Origin: Azospirillum picis
GTDB taxonomy: Bacteria > Pseudomonadota > Alphaproteobacteria > Azospirillales > Azospirillaceae
Length of the DNA stretch: 64,000 nucleotides
Direction of reading: 5' to 3'
Assembly (NCBI RefSeq): GCF_017876115.1
Contig: NZ_JAGINO010000003.1
Location: 372,001 to 436,000, forward strand
Part shown: in pieces, positions 26,504-35,600 of the stretch
How the letters are laid out: the number at the start of each line of letters is the position of its first letter
Numbering within the stretch: the stretch's first letter is position 1
Translations under genes and position numbers: made by a program
Notes under the pieces: generated by a model
Databases searched by the model: none
Told to the model about the DNA's origin: nothing
Seen by the model: only the letters and a program-made list of their open reading frames with translations

Positions 26504-26844
26504 TTGTCCCACCGCGCCATCGCCTATTGGATGGCGCGGCCCTCACCCTTTGGCGGCCTCTCCCACCAATGCTCAGAGCGGCCTTGAGCAACCTTGCATA
26601 GTGTCGGGTGTTCTCCTTATGCACGGTATGCACACCCGCTCTTGTTTCCCGACAGGCGCCACAGGTCGAAAGACCATTGCTTTCGTCAGAGGAGTTACCC
26701 CTTTTTGGCGGTTTGATGGTTTATACCCAAAGATCGGGGGTAACTCTCAAGATACGACCTGCTGCATAGCCCTGTTAGGAAGTCTTTAACCGGGCCGGTG
26801 GCTTCATGAGGTCATCGGGAACGCTCAGGCCAAGGGAGTTTTAC
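26504..26844. other. Lower-GC intergenic region with two hairpins
   Basis: About 340 bp whose GC is clearly lower than the surroundings. It holds a 7-bp hairpin CGGGTGT/ACACCCG (26605-26611 and 26632-26638) and a 10-bp perfect inverted repeat GAGTTACCCC/GGGGTAACTC (26693-26702 and 26738-26747). No coding frame is convincing. It may be a long regulated leader or contain a small RNA. Confidence 0.5.
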
Positions 26845-27060
26845 ATGATCGCGGCAGTCAACTCGAAGAAGATCAGCGCTTCGTCCGTGGCTCATATTGC
26901 GCTTCTCGATGAGTTCATTCGCCTGACCCAGGACAGCATCGTCGAGCAGGACGATGCCTTCGTGCGCGACAGCCTCGTCGACCTCCTGTCGAACCTGCGG
27001 TCGGAACGCGCCGATTATGCCGAGATCGTCGGCACGTCCGCCCTCAACCGCGCGGCCTGA
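26845..27060 (+). CDS. Hypothetical small protein
   Basis: A 71-aa acidic helical protein (MIAAVNSKKISASSVAHIAL, then FIRLTQDSIVEQDDAFVRDS). It lacks signal peptide and membrane segments. GGGAG lies about 6 nt before ATG 26845, which supports translation. I do not recognise a family. The unusual leader with hairpins lies immediately upstream. It converges on the GNAT gene. Confidence 0.6.
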   Translation: MIAAVNSKKISASSVAHIALLDEFIRLTQDSIVEQDDAFVRDSLVDLLSNLRSERADYAEIVGTSALNRAA

Positions 27061-27098
27061 CGCCATCGCCCGGCGCCCGGCCGGCCCGGCCCCCCGTT

Positions 27099-27590
27099 CT
27101 ACTCCTCCGCCGCGAGCGCGTTCAGCGCCTCGCCGGTCAGGCGATAGGGCAGCCACTCCTTCATCTGCCGGAACCCCACCCGGTCGTAGAAGCCGCGTGC
27201 CGGGTTCCAGTCGAGCACGTTCAGATCGACGCGCCGATAGCCCCGTTCGACCGCCCGCTGGGCGATCGCGGACAGCAGCTTGCGGCCCACGCCGTACCGC
27301 CGGGCGTCTGGGGTGACGTAGAGATCCTCGACGAACAGGCCCGGCCGCCCCTCCCAGGTCGAAAAGTTGCGGAACGCCAGCGCGAAGCCGACGGGCGTGC
27401 CGTCCAGTTCCGCGATCAGCGCCTCGAACACCGGCTGCTCTCCCCAGCCGTCGCGGCGGAAATCCTCCTCGGTCGCCTTGACGGCATCGGCCTCCCCCTC
27501 GAACTCCGCCAGTTCGCGGACGAACCGCAGGATGGTGGCGCAGTCGGCCTCGACGGCGGGACGGATGGTGACGGTCGGCATCGGCGGCAT
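27099..27590 (-). CDS. GNAT-family N-acetyltransferase
   Basis: A 163-aa GCN5-related acetyltransferase most like the diamine (spermidine/spermine) acetyltransferase group. It has VTIRPAVEADCATILRFVRELAEFE at the start (in two parts), LFVEDLYVTPDARRYGVGRKLL near residues 86-107 with the acetyl-CoA loop RRYGVGRK, and the conserved LDWNPARGFYDRVGF near 125-139. The acceptor substrate is not certain. An ATG three codons later is an alternative start. A terminator between it and the upstream glycosyltransferase suggests separate transcription. Confidence 0.88.
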   Translation of the reverse strand: MPPMPTVTIRPAVEADCATILRFVRELAEFEGEADAVKATEEDFRRDGWGEQPVFEALIAELDGTPVGFALAFRNFSTWEGRPGLFVEDLYVTPDARRYGVGRKLLSAIAQRAVERGYRRVDLNVLDWNPARGFYDRVGFRQMKEWLPYRLTGEALNALAAEE

Positions 27591-27613
27591 TCTCCCGGCG
27601 GATCGCTCTCATG

Positions 27614-27642
27614 AAAAAGGGAGCGGACGATAGCCCGCTCCC
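27614..27642 (-). terminator. Intrinsic terminator of the CgeB-like gene
   Basis: On the minus strand GGGAGCGG pairs perfectly with CCGCTCCC (plus 27635-27642 and 27619-27626) around an 8-nt loop and is followed by TTTTT. It begins about 50 bp after the stop of the glycosyltransferase gene. Confidence 0.8.
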
Positions 27643-27693
27643 AGCCGTTCCGCACCCGTTACCGCGTCACGGCGTCCCCGCCGCGCGCGCCGG

Positions 27694-28767
27694 TCAGTCG
27701 TCGCCGCCGCCCTTCAGGTCAAGGATCCCGCGCAGCTCCTGCACCCGCCGCTCGGCGCTGTGCTCGGCCAGCACCCGTTTGCGCGCACGCCGGCCAAGGT
27801 CGGTCAGGTGATTGCGCGGCAGCATCATCGCCGTGGTGACGTCATCGGTCTGCGCCGCCACCAGGATCTCGCGCCCGGGCTCGAAGAAGCTGTCCAGGCC
27901 CTCCCACTGGTCGGCGACGATGGCCGACCCGCAGGCGGCCGCCACGAACAGCCGGTCCGAAGGGCACCAGCCGATCCTGCGCTCCTCGTCGCGGGCCAGC
28001 GTCAGCGCCAGGCTGGCCGACGCCAGGACATCGGGATGCTCCGCCGGATCCAGGCTGGGGAAATTGAGGATGTTCGCCGCCTTCGGCACGCCGTCGGGCA
28101 GCTCGGCACCGACCAGCACGAAGCGCCGCCGCGTCAGCCGCTGGGCCGGATCGATGAAGAAGCGGTCCAGCCCCTCCCGGATGCCGTCCGGTCCGGTTAC
28201 GATGCAGCAGAGGTCGCCCAGATACTCGCGCCGGAAGTCTCCAGCCTTGTCGGCCTCCGGCACGATCCAGGGATAGAGCGGCACCACCGCCTCCGCCCCG
28301 GCCTTTGCGCGGTAGCGCTCCAGCGCCGGACCACCGCAGGAGGCCATGACCACGTCGAAACCGGCCAGCCCGTCCGTGGGGAGATGCGGCACCGCCTCCC
28401 CGGCCTCAAGGGCGGTGAGGCTGACCGCCGCCTCCGGATCGTAGAGGGCGCGGCGCGGCGCCTTGGAGTTGCGGACGAGGTCGGCGGCAAGGCGGGCATC
28501 GGGACCATGCGCCACCACGAGCGCGACGCCGGCGTCGTCGGCCTGAGCCGCCGCTTCCGACGCCACGGCGTCCCAGTCGGCGTAGGTCAGGACGTCGCCG
28601 CCGGGGATCGCCCAGGGCGCGGCCGCCACGGTGTCCGGCCCGGCCCGCTCCACCGCGACGACCCGATGGCCGCGGATCGCCAGTCCCTGGATCAGCGCAC
28701 GCCAGCGCAGGGTGTGGCCGCCATCGCGGCGATACCCGTTGGTCAAGCCGAAGATCACGATTTTCAT
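27694..28767 (-). CDS. CgeB-like glycosyltransferase
   Basis: A 357-aa protein with a GT-B-type layout. The N-terminus MKIVIFGLTNGYRRDGGHTL begins a Rossmann-like half. The C-terminal half contains FPSLDPAEHPDVLASASLAL and then RIGWCPSDRLFVAAACGSAIV near residues 275-295, followed by FFEPGREILVAAQTDDV. That pattern (glycan donor-binding end with a FEPGxE-like loop) is typical of CgeB/spore maturation-like glycosyltransferases. The acceptor is unknown; related genes often serve surface polysaccharides. It is a single gene with its own terminator. Confidence 0.75.
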   Translation of the reverse strand: MKIVIFGLTNGYRRDGGHTLRWRALIQGLAIRGHRVVAVERAGPDTVAAAPWAIPGGDVLTYADWDAVASEAAAQADDAGVALVVAHGPDARLAADLVRNSKAPRRALYDPEAAVSLTALEAGEAVPHLPTDGLAGFDVVMASCGGPALERYRAKAGAEAVVPLYPWIVPEADKAGDFRREYLGDLCCIVTGPDGIREGLDRFFIDPAQRLTRRRFVLVGAELPDGVPKAANILNFPSLDPAEHPDVLASASLALTLARDEERRIGWCPSDRLFVAAACGSAIVADQWEGLDSFFEPGREILVAAQTDDVTTAMMLPRNHLTDLGRRARKRVLAEHSAERRVQELRGILDLKGGGDD

Positions 28768-29087
28768 GGCGTCGGCATCCTTGGCGTTCGGTGGTGGGGC
28801 GTCCCGTGGACGGGTGTTCAGTTGCGGGCGATGGCCCCTTCGTCGAACCGGCACCCGGACAACGCGGCCGGCGAAGGCCGAGTTCCAGGGCATCCTGCCC
28901 GCAGGCGGCGGCCCCCGGCCTGCGAGAGGCCGCGAAACTGTCGGGATGAAAGGGAATATGGACCGGAGCGCCGGCTGTACAAGCGTGCAGGCCTGATGAC
29001 CCCGGGAATGGTGAATTCCTGGTTGAGCGGCAGGGCCGGGCGTCCTAGGGTCACGCCCCGGATTACCCACCGATCACGGTCGAGCGC
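28768..29087. other. Divergent promoter region
   Basis: About 320 bp between the CgeB-like gene and the lytic transglycosylase gene. Apart from a GGAAT-N5-ATTCC palindrome near 29009-29023 I see no defined regulatory site and no gene. Confidence 0.45.
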
Positions 29088-30374
29088 ATGCGACTTCCGT
29101 TCCGACACCCCGCCCGCCTCCTTCTCGCCACCCTGCTCATGGCAGGCTGCCAGAGCACCGGCGCCATCGCCCCAGTGTCGGCCGCCGGCCCGGCTGCCGG
29201 CCCGGTGGCAGTTACGCCGGCCGCCCCGGCACGGCCCGATGCCGCACAGGGCGTTCCCTTCCCCGAGTGGCTGGCGGCCCTGCGGGTCGAAGCGATCGGC
29301 CAGGGCATCCGCGCCCAGACCTTCGACCGTGCCTTCGAGCGGGTGACGCTGTCCGACCGCGTGCTGGAACTGGATTCCTCCCAGCCCGAGTTCACCCGGC
29401 AAGTGTGGCAGTATTTGGACAGCGCCGTGAATGAAAAGCGTGTCCAGGACGGCCGTCTGCGACTGCAACAGAACGCAGCGTTGCTGAATCGCATCACCCA
29501 GCGCACCGGGGTCCCGGGCGAGATTCTCGCCGCCTTCTGGGGCGTGGAATCCGATTTCGGCAAATCGACCGGAAACTTCTCGGTGGTCGACGCGCTGACG
29601 ACGCTGGCCTACCAGGGCCGCCGCACCGGCTACTTCCGCTCCGAGCTGCTGGCGGCGCTGCGCATCCTCGATTCCGGGGACATCGCCCCGGAGCGGATGA
29701 CCGGCTCCTGGGCCGGCGCCATGGGCCAGACCCAGTTCATGCCGACCGTGTTCCTGAAGAATGCGGTGGATGAGGACGGTGACGGCCACCGCGACATCTG
29801 GGGCAGCATGCCCGACGTGCTCGCCTCCACCGCCAAGTTCGTGGTCGCCAACGGCTGGAAGGCGGGAGAGCCCTGGGGGCAGGAGGTCCGCCTGCCCGAC
29901 GGCTTCCCCTACGACCAGGCGGAACTCGGCATCGTCAAGCCGGTGTCCCAGTGGCGCCGGCTGGGCGTGACGGCGGCCGGCGGGCCGGAGCTGAGCGGCG
30001 ACGCGCCGGCGGCAATCCTGGTCCTGGCCGGGCACCGCGGCCCGGCCTTCCTGGTGCGCGACAACTTCCGCGCCATCATGCGCTACAACCCCTCGACCAG
30101 CTACGCCCTGGCCGTCGCCCTGCTGGCCGACCGGATGAGCGGCAAGCCGGGGGTGCTGGGAAGCTGGCCGCGCGAGGAGCAGGCCCTCAGCCGCGACGAG
30201 CGCATCGACCTCCAGCAGCGGCTCGCCGGCCTCGGCCTGGAGCCGGGTACGGCCGACGGGATCGTCGGCGCCAACACCCGCAATGCCGTCCGCCGCTTCC
30301 AGGCCTCCATCGGCGAGATCCCCGACGGCTTCGCCACCAAGGGTCTGCTGGAGCGGCTGCGCCAGCGGTCGTAG
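29088..30374 (+). CDS. Lytic murein transglycosylase (MltB type) lipoprotein
   Basis: A 428-aa peptidoglycan-cleaving enzyme. The lipoprotein signal ends at LMAGC (Cys at residue 21). Residues about 60-350 are the SLT/MltB catalytic domain with the catalytic Glu in AFWGVESDFGKSTGNFSVV near residues 147-165 and the later GAMGQTQFMPT. Residues about 365-425 are a C-terminal peptidoglycan-binding domain (LAGLGLEPGTADGIVGANT). It acts in the periplasm and produces 1,6-anhydro-muramyl ends. It is convergent with the CDF-like gene. Confidence 0.92.
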   Translation: MRLPFRHPARLLLATLLMAGCQSTGAIAPVSAAGPAAGPVAVTPAAPARPDAAQGVPFPEWLAALRVEAIGQGIRAQTFDRAFERVTLSDRVLELDSSQPEFTRQVWQYLDSAVNEKRVQDGRLRLQQNAALLNRITQRTGVPGEILAAFWGVESDFGKSTGNFSVVDALTTLAYQGRRTGYFRSELLAALRILDSGDIAPERMTGSWAGAMGQTQFMPTVFLKNAVDEDGDGHRDIWGSMPDVLASTAKFVVANGWKAGEPWGQEVRLPDGFPYDQAELGIVKPVSQWRRLGVTAAGGPELSGDAPAAILVLAGHRGPAFLVRDNFRAIMRYNPSTSYALAVALLADRMSGKPGVLGSWPREEQALSRDERIDLQQRLAGLGLEPGTADGIVGANTRNAVRRFQASIGEIPDGFATKGLLERLRQRS

Positions 30375-30400
30375 GGCGGATCAGCCGCGGCGCCGCCGGC

Positions 30401-31057
30401 TCAGCGGGGCGCCCGGCCCGATGCCTGCGAGGACAGACCGAGCGGGCCGCGCAGCAGGCCCCATGCCGGGGGCAGCAGGCTGGCCGCCATCGCGGCGCCG
30501 GCCAGCGCGTCCGGCCAGCCGTCCAGCAGCAGCCAACTGCCGCCGAGCCCGGCCAAGCCGGCGGCGAGCGGCACGAGATCCCGGCGCGAGCACAGCCAGA
30601 CCGTGCGCAGGGTCAGCGTTCCGCGGCGGCCGGCGAACAGCAGCGTCGAGGCTGCCACCCCGACCGCCATCGCCAGCAGCAGCGCCAGGCTGGCGAGCGG
30701 AACGTCGGGCATGGCCAGCGTGGCGATGGCGCGGCCGGCGACCACGACGACCGCGATCGCGGCGACGGCCAGGGCCATCCCGTGCAACGCGGGCAGGCGC
30801 GCACGCCATTCCGGCGCACCGCCCGTGGCCAACATGGTCACCGCGTGGGCGACCGCATGGTTCAGGACCAGGAGGGCGGCCGCCCACAGGGTCACCGCCT
30901 GCGTCGCCCCGGCTGCCGAAACAAGCAGGGCGCCGAGAAGGGCATTCACCGCCATCGCCATGCGCATGGTGTACCGGAAACCGGGCCGGCCACCGCCGGG
31001 AGGCCCGCCGCCCCGCTTCCCTCCGCCGCAGGCTCCCCCGCCGCAACCGCCGTCCAT
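30401..31057 (-). CDS. CDF-like cation transporter homologue, possibly altered
   Basis: A 218-aa membrane protein with an N-terminal Gly/Cys-rich segment (MDGGCGGGACGGGKRGGGPP), a possible metal-binding patch, and about five to six helices. The stretch VWLCSRRDLVPLAAGLAGLG and GWPDALAGAAMAASLL match the C-terminal helices of the CDF-type cation transporters whose usual reading is CSRND. In contrast the first metal-site helix, normally with Asp residues, reads VLNHAVAHAVTML. It may transport a different metal or be inactive. I chose ATG 31057; the ATG-like start at 31084 adds nine residues. Confidence 0.65.
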   Translation of the reverse strand: MDGGCGGGACGGGKRGGGPPGGGRPGFRYTMRMAMAVNALLGALLVSAAGATQAVTLWAAALLVLNHAVAHAVTMLATGGAPEWRARLPALHGMALAVAAIAVVVVAGRAIATLAMPDVPLASLALLLAMAVGVAASTLLFAGRRGTLTLRTVWLCSRRDLVPLAAGLAGLGGSWLLLDGWPDALAGAAMAASLLPPAWGLLRGPLGLSSQASGRAPR

Positions 31058-31338
31058 CCCGGTCTCCTTCCGCCCAGCCGTCAAGGCGGCAATGATAAAG
31101 GGCGTTCAACCGCCCGTCCATATACATTAGATTTTCCTGTTGCGCCGGATCTCACCCCGCCTTCTATCGAAAGAGGTGTCGGTCGAGATTGGCACCCCTT
31201 TCGAACGGTGCCGCGTTTACCCCCTGCTGCCCAAGGGTACAGGGTCAGGCTCATTGGGCGTTCACCCGTCCCCTTCCCGTGAAATACGGCGCCGCCGGGC
31301 GATATCCGGTGATACGCAGCCGCAACCGGAAACGCTCC

Positions 31339-32427
31339 ATGACGAAGCGCCCCGCCTCCCCCGTCAAGATCCTGATCGTCGATGACAACCCGCTGCTTCA
31401 GCGCGCGCTCAAGGACATGCTTGGCCTATGGGGCGTCGGCCAGATCACCGCGGTCGCCAACGGGCAGGAGGCCAAGGACGCGCTGCGGCGCGAACCCTTC
31501 GACCTGATGGTGACCGACTGGGTGATGGAACCGGTGGGCGGCGCGCAGTTGATCCAGTGGGCGCGCCAGTCGCCGGGCTGCCTGCGCCCCAACCTGCCGA
31601 TCATCGTGCTGACCGCCAACGCCGACCTCAGCACCGTGCGGTGTGCCTGGGATGCCGGCGCCGACTCCGTGCTGGCCAAGCCGGTCCCGGCCGCCACCCT
31701 TGCACGGCGCATCGACGCGGTGCTGAACCGCCGCGACCCGGCGGCGCGGGCCGCCAGCCGGCCCGATGCACGCGGCGACGCCCAGGGGAACGGCGGCGCC
31801 GGCGGCGTGGGCAACGGTTCCAAGGGCGGCTTCGGCAGCGGTACCGGCGAGGCGCGGCAGCCGGGCCAGCCCTCTCCCATCCAGCGGCCGGCCGCCCAGC
31901 CGGTCTTCCCCTCGCTTCGCCCGACCAGCGCGCCGGCGCCTCTGCCGCCGTCCCCTCCCTCCGGCATGCTGCCGCCGCCGGATGCCGGTGCGGCCGCGAT
32001 GCGCGGCGGCGATCCCCGGCGCACGCGGATGCTGCTCGCGCTCGACAAGCTGGAGGCGGCGATCGAGCGTCCCGATCCGATCGGCAGCCGGCTGCGCCAT
32101 GCCTTGTCCGACCTCCAGATCGCCGCGGCCGGCGACTCCGCGGCATCGTCGATCGTCGCGTCGCTGTCGACCTGCGTCACCTGGGTGGAGCCGGACATCG
32201 AGGGATACGGCGACGCCCTCCAGGCCCATGCCGCCGCCCTGCGCTGGCTCGCCGGTGCCGACGGCAGCGCCCAGTCGATGGCGGTCTCGCTGTGCCTGAT
32301 CCGTGCGCTGCGCGCCAGCGTGCGGACTCTGGCGGCCCGTGGCCACAGCGACATCAGCGGCTGGCCCGACGCCGGCGGCGCCAATCCCTCCGGTCCGGCC
32401 GGCAAGTCGCCCTTCAGCGGGCGCTGA
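31339..32427 (+). CDS. Response regulator with Pro-rich linker and C-terminal helical domain
   Basis: A 362-aa protein. Residues about 12-130 form a receiver domain with the acidic pair in LIVDDNPLLQ, the phospho-acceptor Asp in LMVTDWVME, Thr in VLTAN and Lys in LAKPVP. A 110-residue disordered linker rich in Pro, Gly and Ala follows (residues 135-240). The final 110 residues form a helical domain beginning RMLLALDKLEAAIERPDPIG. No DNA-binding or enzymatic motif is visible, so the output may be by protein contact. No kinase gene is next to it. Confidence 0.82.
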   Translation: MTKRPASPVKILIVDDNPLLQRALKDMLGLWGVGQITAVANGQEAKDALRREPFDLMVTDWVMEPVGGAQLIQWARQSPGCLRPNLPIIVLTANADLSTVRCAWDAGADSVLAKPVPAATLARRIDAVLNRRDPAARAASRPDARGDAQGNGGAGGVGNGSKGGFGSGTGEARQPGQPSPIQRPAAQPVFPSLRPTSAPAPLPPSPPSGMLPPPDAGAAAMRGGDPRRTRMLLALDKLEAAIERPDPIGSRLRHALSDLQIAAAGDSAASSIVASLSTCVTWVEPDIEGYGDALQAHAAALRWLAGADGSAQSMAVSLCLIRALRASVRTLAARGHSDISGWPDAGGANPSGPAGKSPFSGR

Positions 32428-32487
32428 CGCCACGCCCGCGCTGGAGCGGGCTCTCGGAACCGTGGGGGGTGGAGCGGAAATTCCACC

Positions 32488-32513
32488 GGAACCGGGAATC
32501 CATGCGCTCCGTT
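32488..32513 (+). promoter_or_regulatory. Perfect EcfG-type promoter motif
   Basis: GGAAC (32488-32492) and CGTT (32510-32513) are separated by 17 bp, which matches the general-stress sigma EcfG consensus of alphaproteobacteria. It lies 173 bp before the indolepyruvate oxidoreductase. In a window this size about one such match is expected by chance. Confidence 0.35.
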
Positions 32514-32685
32514 ACGGCAGGCCGGCGGTTGCCGTCCGTTCCTTGCTTTTTGCCGGCGGGGCAGTCGAGGGCGTTGCGATATAAGACAGTCATCATTACC
32601 TTTTTGCCAATCGAACAAATCGGCGCACAAGCACTCAGCCAGCCGCTATGCTGGTGCCGCCGACCGATGGCAAGGGGAAGGAACG

Positions 32686-35600
32686 ATGGCTCTCGCGACG
32701 GTCTCTCTGGACGACAAGTACGCGCTCGAACAGGGGCGCGTGTACCTCACCGGCACCCAGGCCCTGGTGCGGTTGCCGATGATGCAGCGCCAGCGCGACC
32801 TCGCGGCCGGGCTGAACACCGGATGCTTCATCTCCGGCTATCGCGGGTCGCCGCTGGGCGGCTTCGACCAGAACCTGTGGAATGCCCGCAAGTTTCTGGA
32901 GAAGAACCACATCCAGTTCCAGCCCGGCGTGAACGAGGAGCTGGGCGCCACCGCCGTCTGGGGCAGCCAGCAGGTCGGCATGTTCAAGGGCGCCAAGTAT
33001 GACGGCGTCTTCGCCATGTGGTACGGCAAGGGTCCCGGCGTCGACCGGTCCGGCGACGTCTTCAAGCACGCCAACGCGGCTGGGACGTCCAGGCATGGCG
33101 GCGTGCTGGTGCTGACCGGCGACGACCACAACTGCAAGTCCTCCACCTTCCCGCACCAGTCCGAACACGCCTACATGCACTCGATGATCCCGGTGCTGAA
33201 CCCGTCGGGCGTGCAGGAGATCCTGGATTACGGCCTGATCGGCTGGCAGATGAGCCGCTATTCCGGCTGCTGGATCGCCATGAAGACGATCGCCGAGACG
33301 GTGGACACCTCGGCCTCGGTCACCATCGACCCGCACCGCGTCTCCCCCATCGTCCCGACCGACTTCGCCCTGCCGCCGGGCGGCCTGAACATCCGCTGGC
33401 CCGACCCGCCGCTGGAGCAGGAATACCGGCTGATGAAGCACAAGCTGTACGCCGCCCTGGCGTTCGCGCGTGCCAACAAGCTGGACAAGGTGGTGATGGA
33501 GAGCCCGCGCCCGCGCTTCGGCATCGTCACCACCGGCAAGAGCTATCTCGACGTCCGCCAGGCCTTCGACGAGCTGGGCATCACCGAGGAGATGGCCGCC
33601 GACTGGGGCATCACCGTCTACAAGGTCGGCATGCCCTGGCCGCTGGAGCGCGACGGCGTCCGCCACTTCGCCGAGGGCCTGGAAGAGATCGTCGTGGTGG
33701 AGGAGAAGCGCGCGGTCATCGAGAACCAGTTGAAGGAACAGCTCTACAACTGGAACCCCGACGTCCGCCCGAAGGTGGTCGGCAAGTTCGACGAGCAGGG
33801 CGAATGGATCCTGCCGAGCGCCGGGGAGCTGACCCCGGCCCAGATCGCCGTGGTGATCGGCCGCCGGCTCCAGCGCTTCATCGACAACGAAAACCTCGCC
33901 CGCCGCATCGCCTTCCTCGACGCGCAGGAGAAGCAGAAGGCCCATGTGGCGCGCGTGGTGCGCAAGCCGACCTTCTGCTCCGGCTGCCCGCACAACACCT
34001 CCACCGTCGTGCCGGAGGGCAGCCGGGCGCTGGGCGGCATCGGCTGCCACTACATGGCGACTTGGCTCGACCGCTCGACCGACACCTTCACCCAGATGGG
34101 CGGCGAGGGCGTGCCCTGGGTCGGCCAGGCCGCCTTCACCGAGGAGAAGCACATCTTCGCCAACCTTGGCGACGGCACCTATTTCCACTCCGGCATCCTG
34201 GCGATCCGGCAGGCGATCGCCGCCAAGGTGAACATCACCTACAAGATCCTGTTCAACGACGCGGTCGCCATGACCGGCGGCCAGCCTTTCGACGGCACGC
34301 TGACCGTGCAGTCCATCGCCCATGTCCTGCGCGCCGAGGGCGTCCAGCGCATCACCGTCGTCACCGACGAGCCGGAGAAATACGGCATCGGCAACGGCCT
34401 GCCGCAATATGCCAACGTCGAGCATCGCGACGACCTTGACCGCGTGCAGAAGGAGATGCGCGAGGTCCCCGGCGTCAGCGTCCTGATCTACGACCAGACC
34501 TGCGCCACCGAGAAGCGCCGCCGCCGCAAGCGCGGCAAGATGGTCGACCCGGCCAAGCGCGTGGTCATCAACGAGCTGGTCTGCGAGGGCTGCGGCGACT
34601 GCTCGGCCAAGTCGTCCTGCGTCTCGGTGATCCCACAGGAGACCGAGTTCGGCCGCAAGCGCCAGATCGACCAGTCGAGCTGCAACAAGGACTATTCCTG
34701 CACCAAGGGCTTCTGCCCCAGCTTCGTGACGGTCGAGGGCGGCTCCCTGCGCAAGCCGAAGCCGGCCGCCGCGAAGTCGGCCGACGCCACCGCCCTGCCC
34801 GCCCCGGCCATTCCCGCCTTCGATAAGACCTGGAGCCTGTATGTCACCGGCGTCGGCGGCACCGGCGTCGTCACCATCGGCGCGCTGCTGGGCATGGCCG
34901 CCCACATTGAGGGCAAGGGCGTCGGCGTGCTCGACATGACCGGGCTGGCGCAGAAGGGCGGCGCCGTCACCAGCCACATCCGCATTGCCAACAGGCCGGA
35001 GGACATCCACTCCGTCCGCATCGCCGCCGGCGGGGCCGACGCGGTGCTGGGCTGCGACCTGATCGTCGCCGCGGCGGGCGACGGCCTGTCGAAGATGACC
35101 GCCGGCCGCACCCGCGCCGTCATCAACACCCATGACAGCATCACCGCCGACTTCATCAAGAAGCCGGACATGGTGATCCCGGTGCGCGACCTCGTCGGCG
35201 ACATCAAGAAGGCCTGCGGCGGCGAGGCCAACGTCGACGCCTTCGACGCGACGAAGCTCGCCACCGCTCTGCTCGGCGACAGCCTCTACGCCAACCCGTT
35301 CCTGATGGGCTATGCGTGGCAGAAGGGCCTGATCCCGTTGAGCGAGGAGTCGATCCTCAAGGCGATCGAGCTGAACGGCGTGTCGGTGAAGCTGAACGTC
35401 GACGCGTTCCAGTGGGGCCGCCGCGCGGCGGTCGATCTGGCCGCCGTCAACGCCGCCGTGGAGGCCGCCGCGAAGCCGCAGGAGGTGGCGCAGGCCGCGC
35501 AGTCGCTGCTGCTCGACCAGCGCCGCCAGTCCGGCAGCCTGGACGAGGTGATCGAGCGCCGCCACCGCTTCCTGGTCGATTACCAGGACGCCGCCTATGC

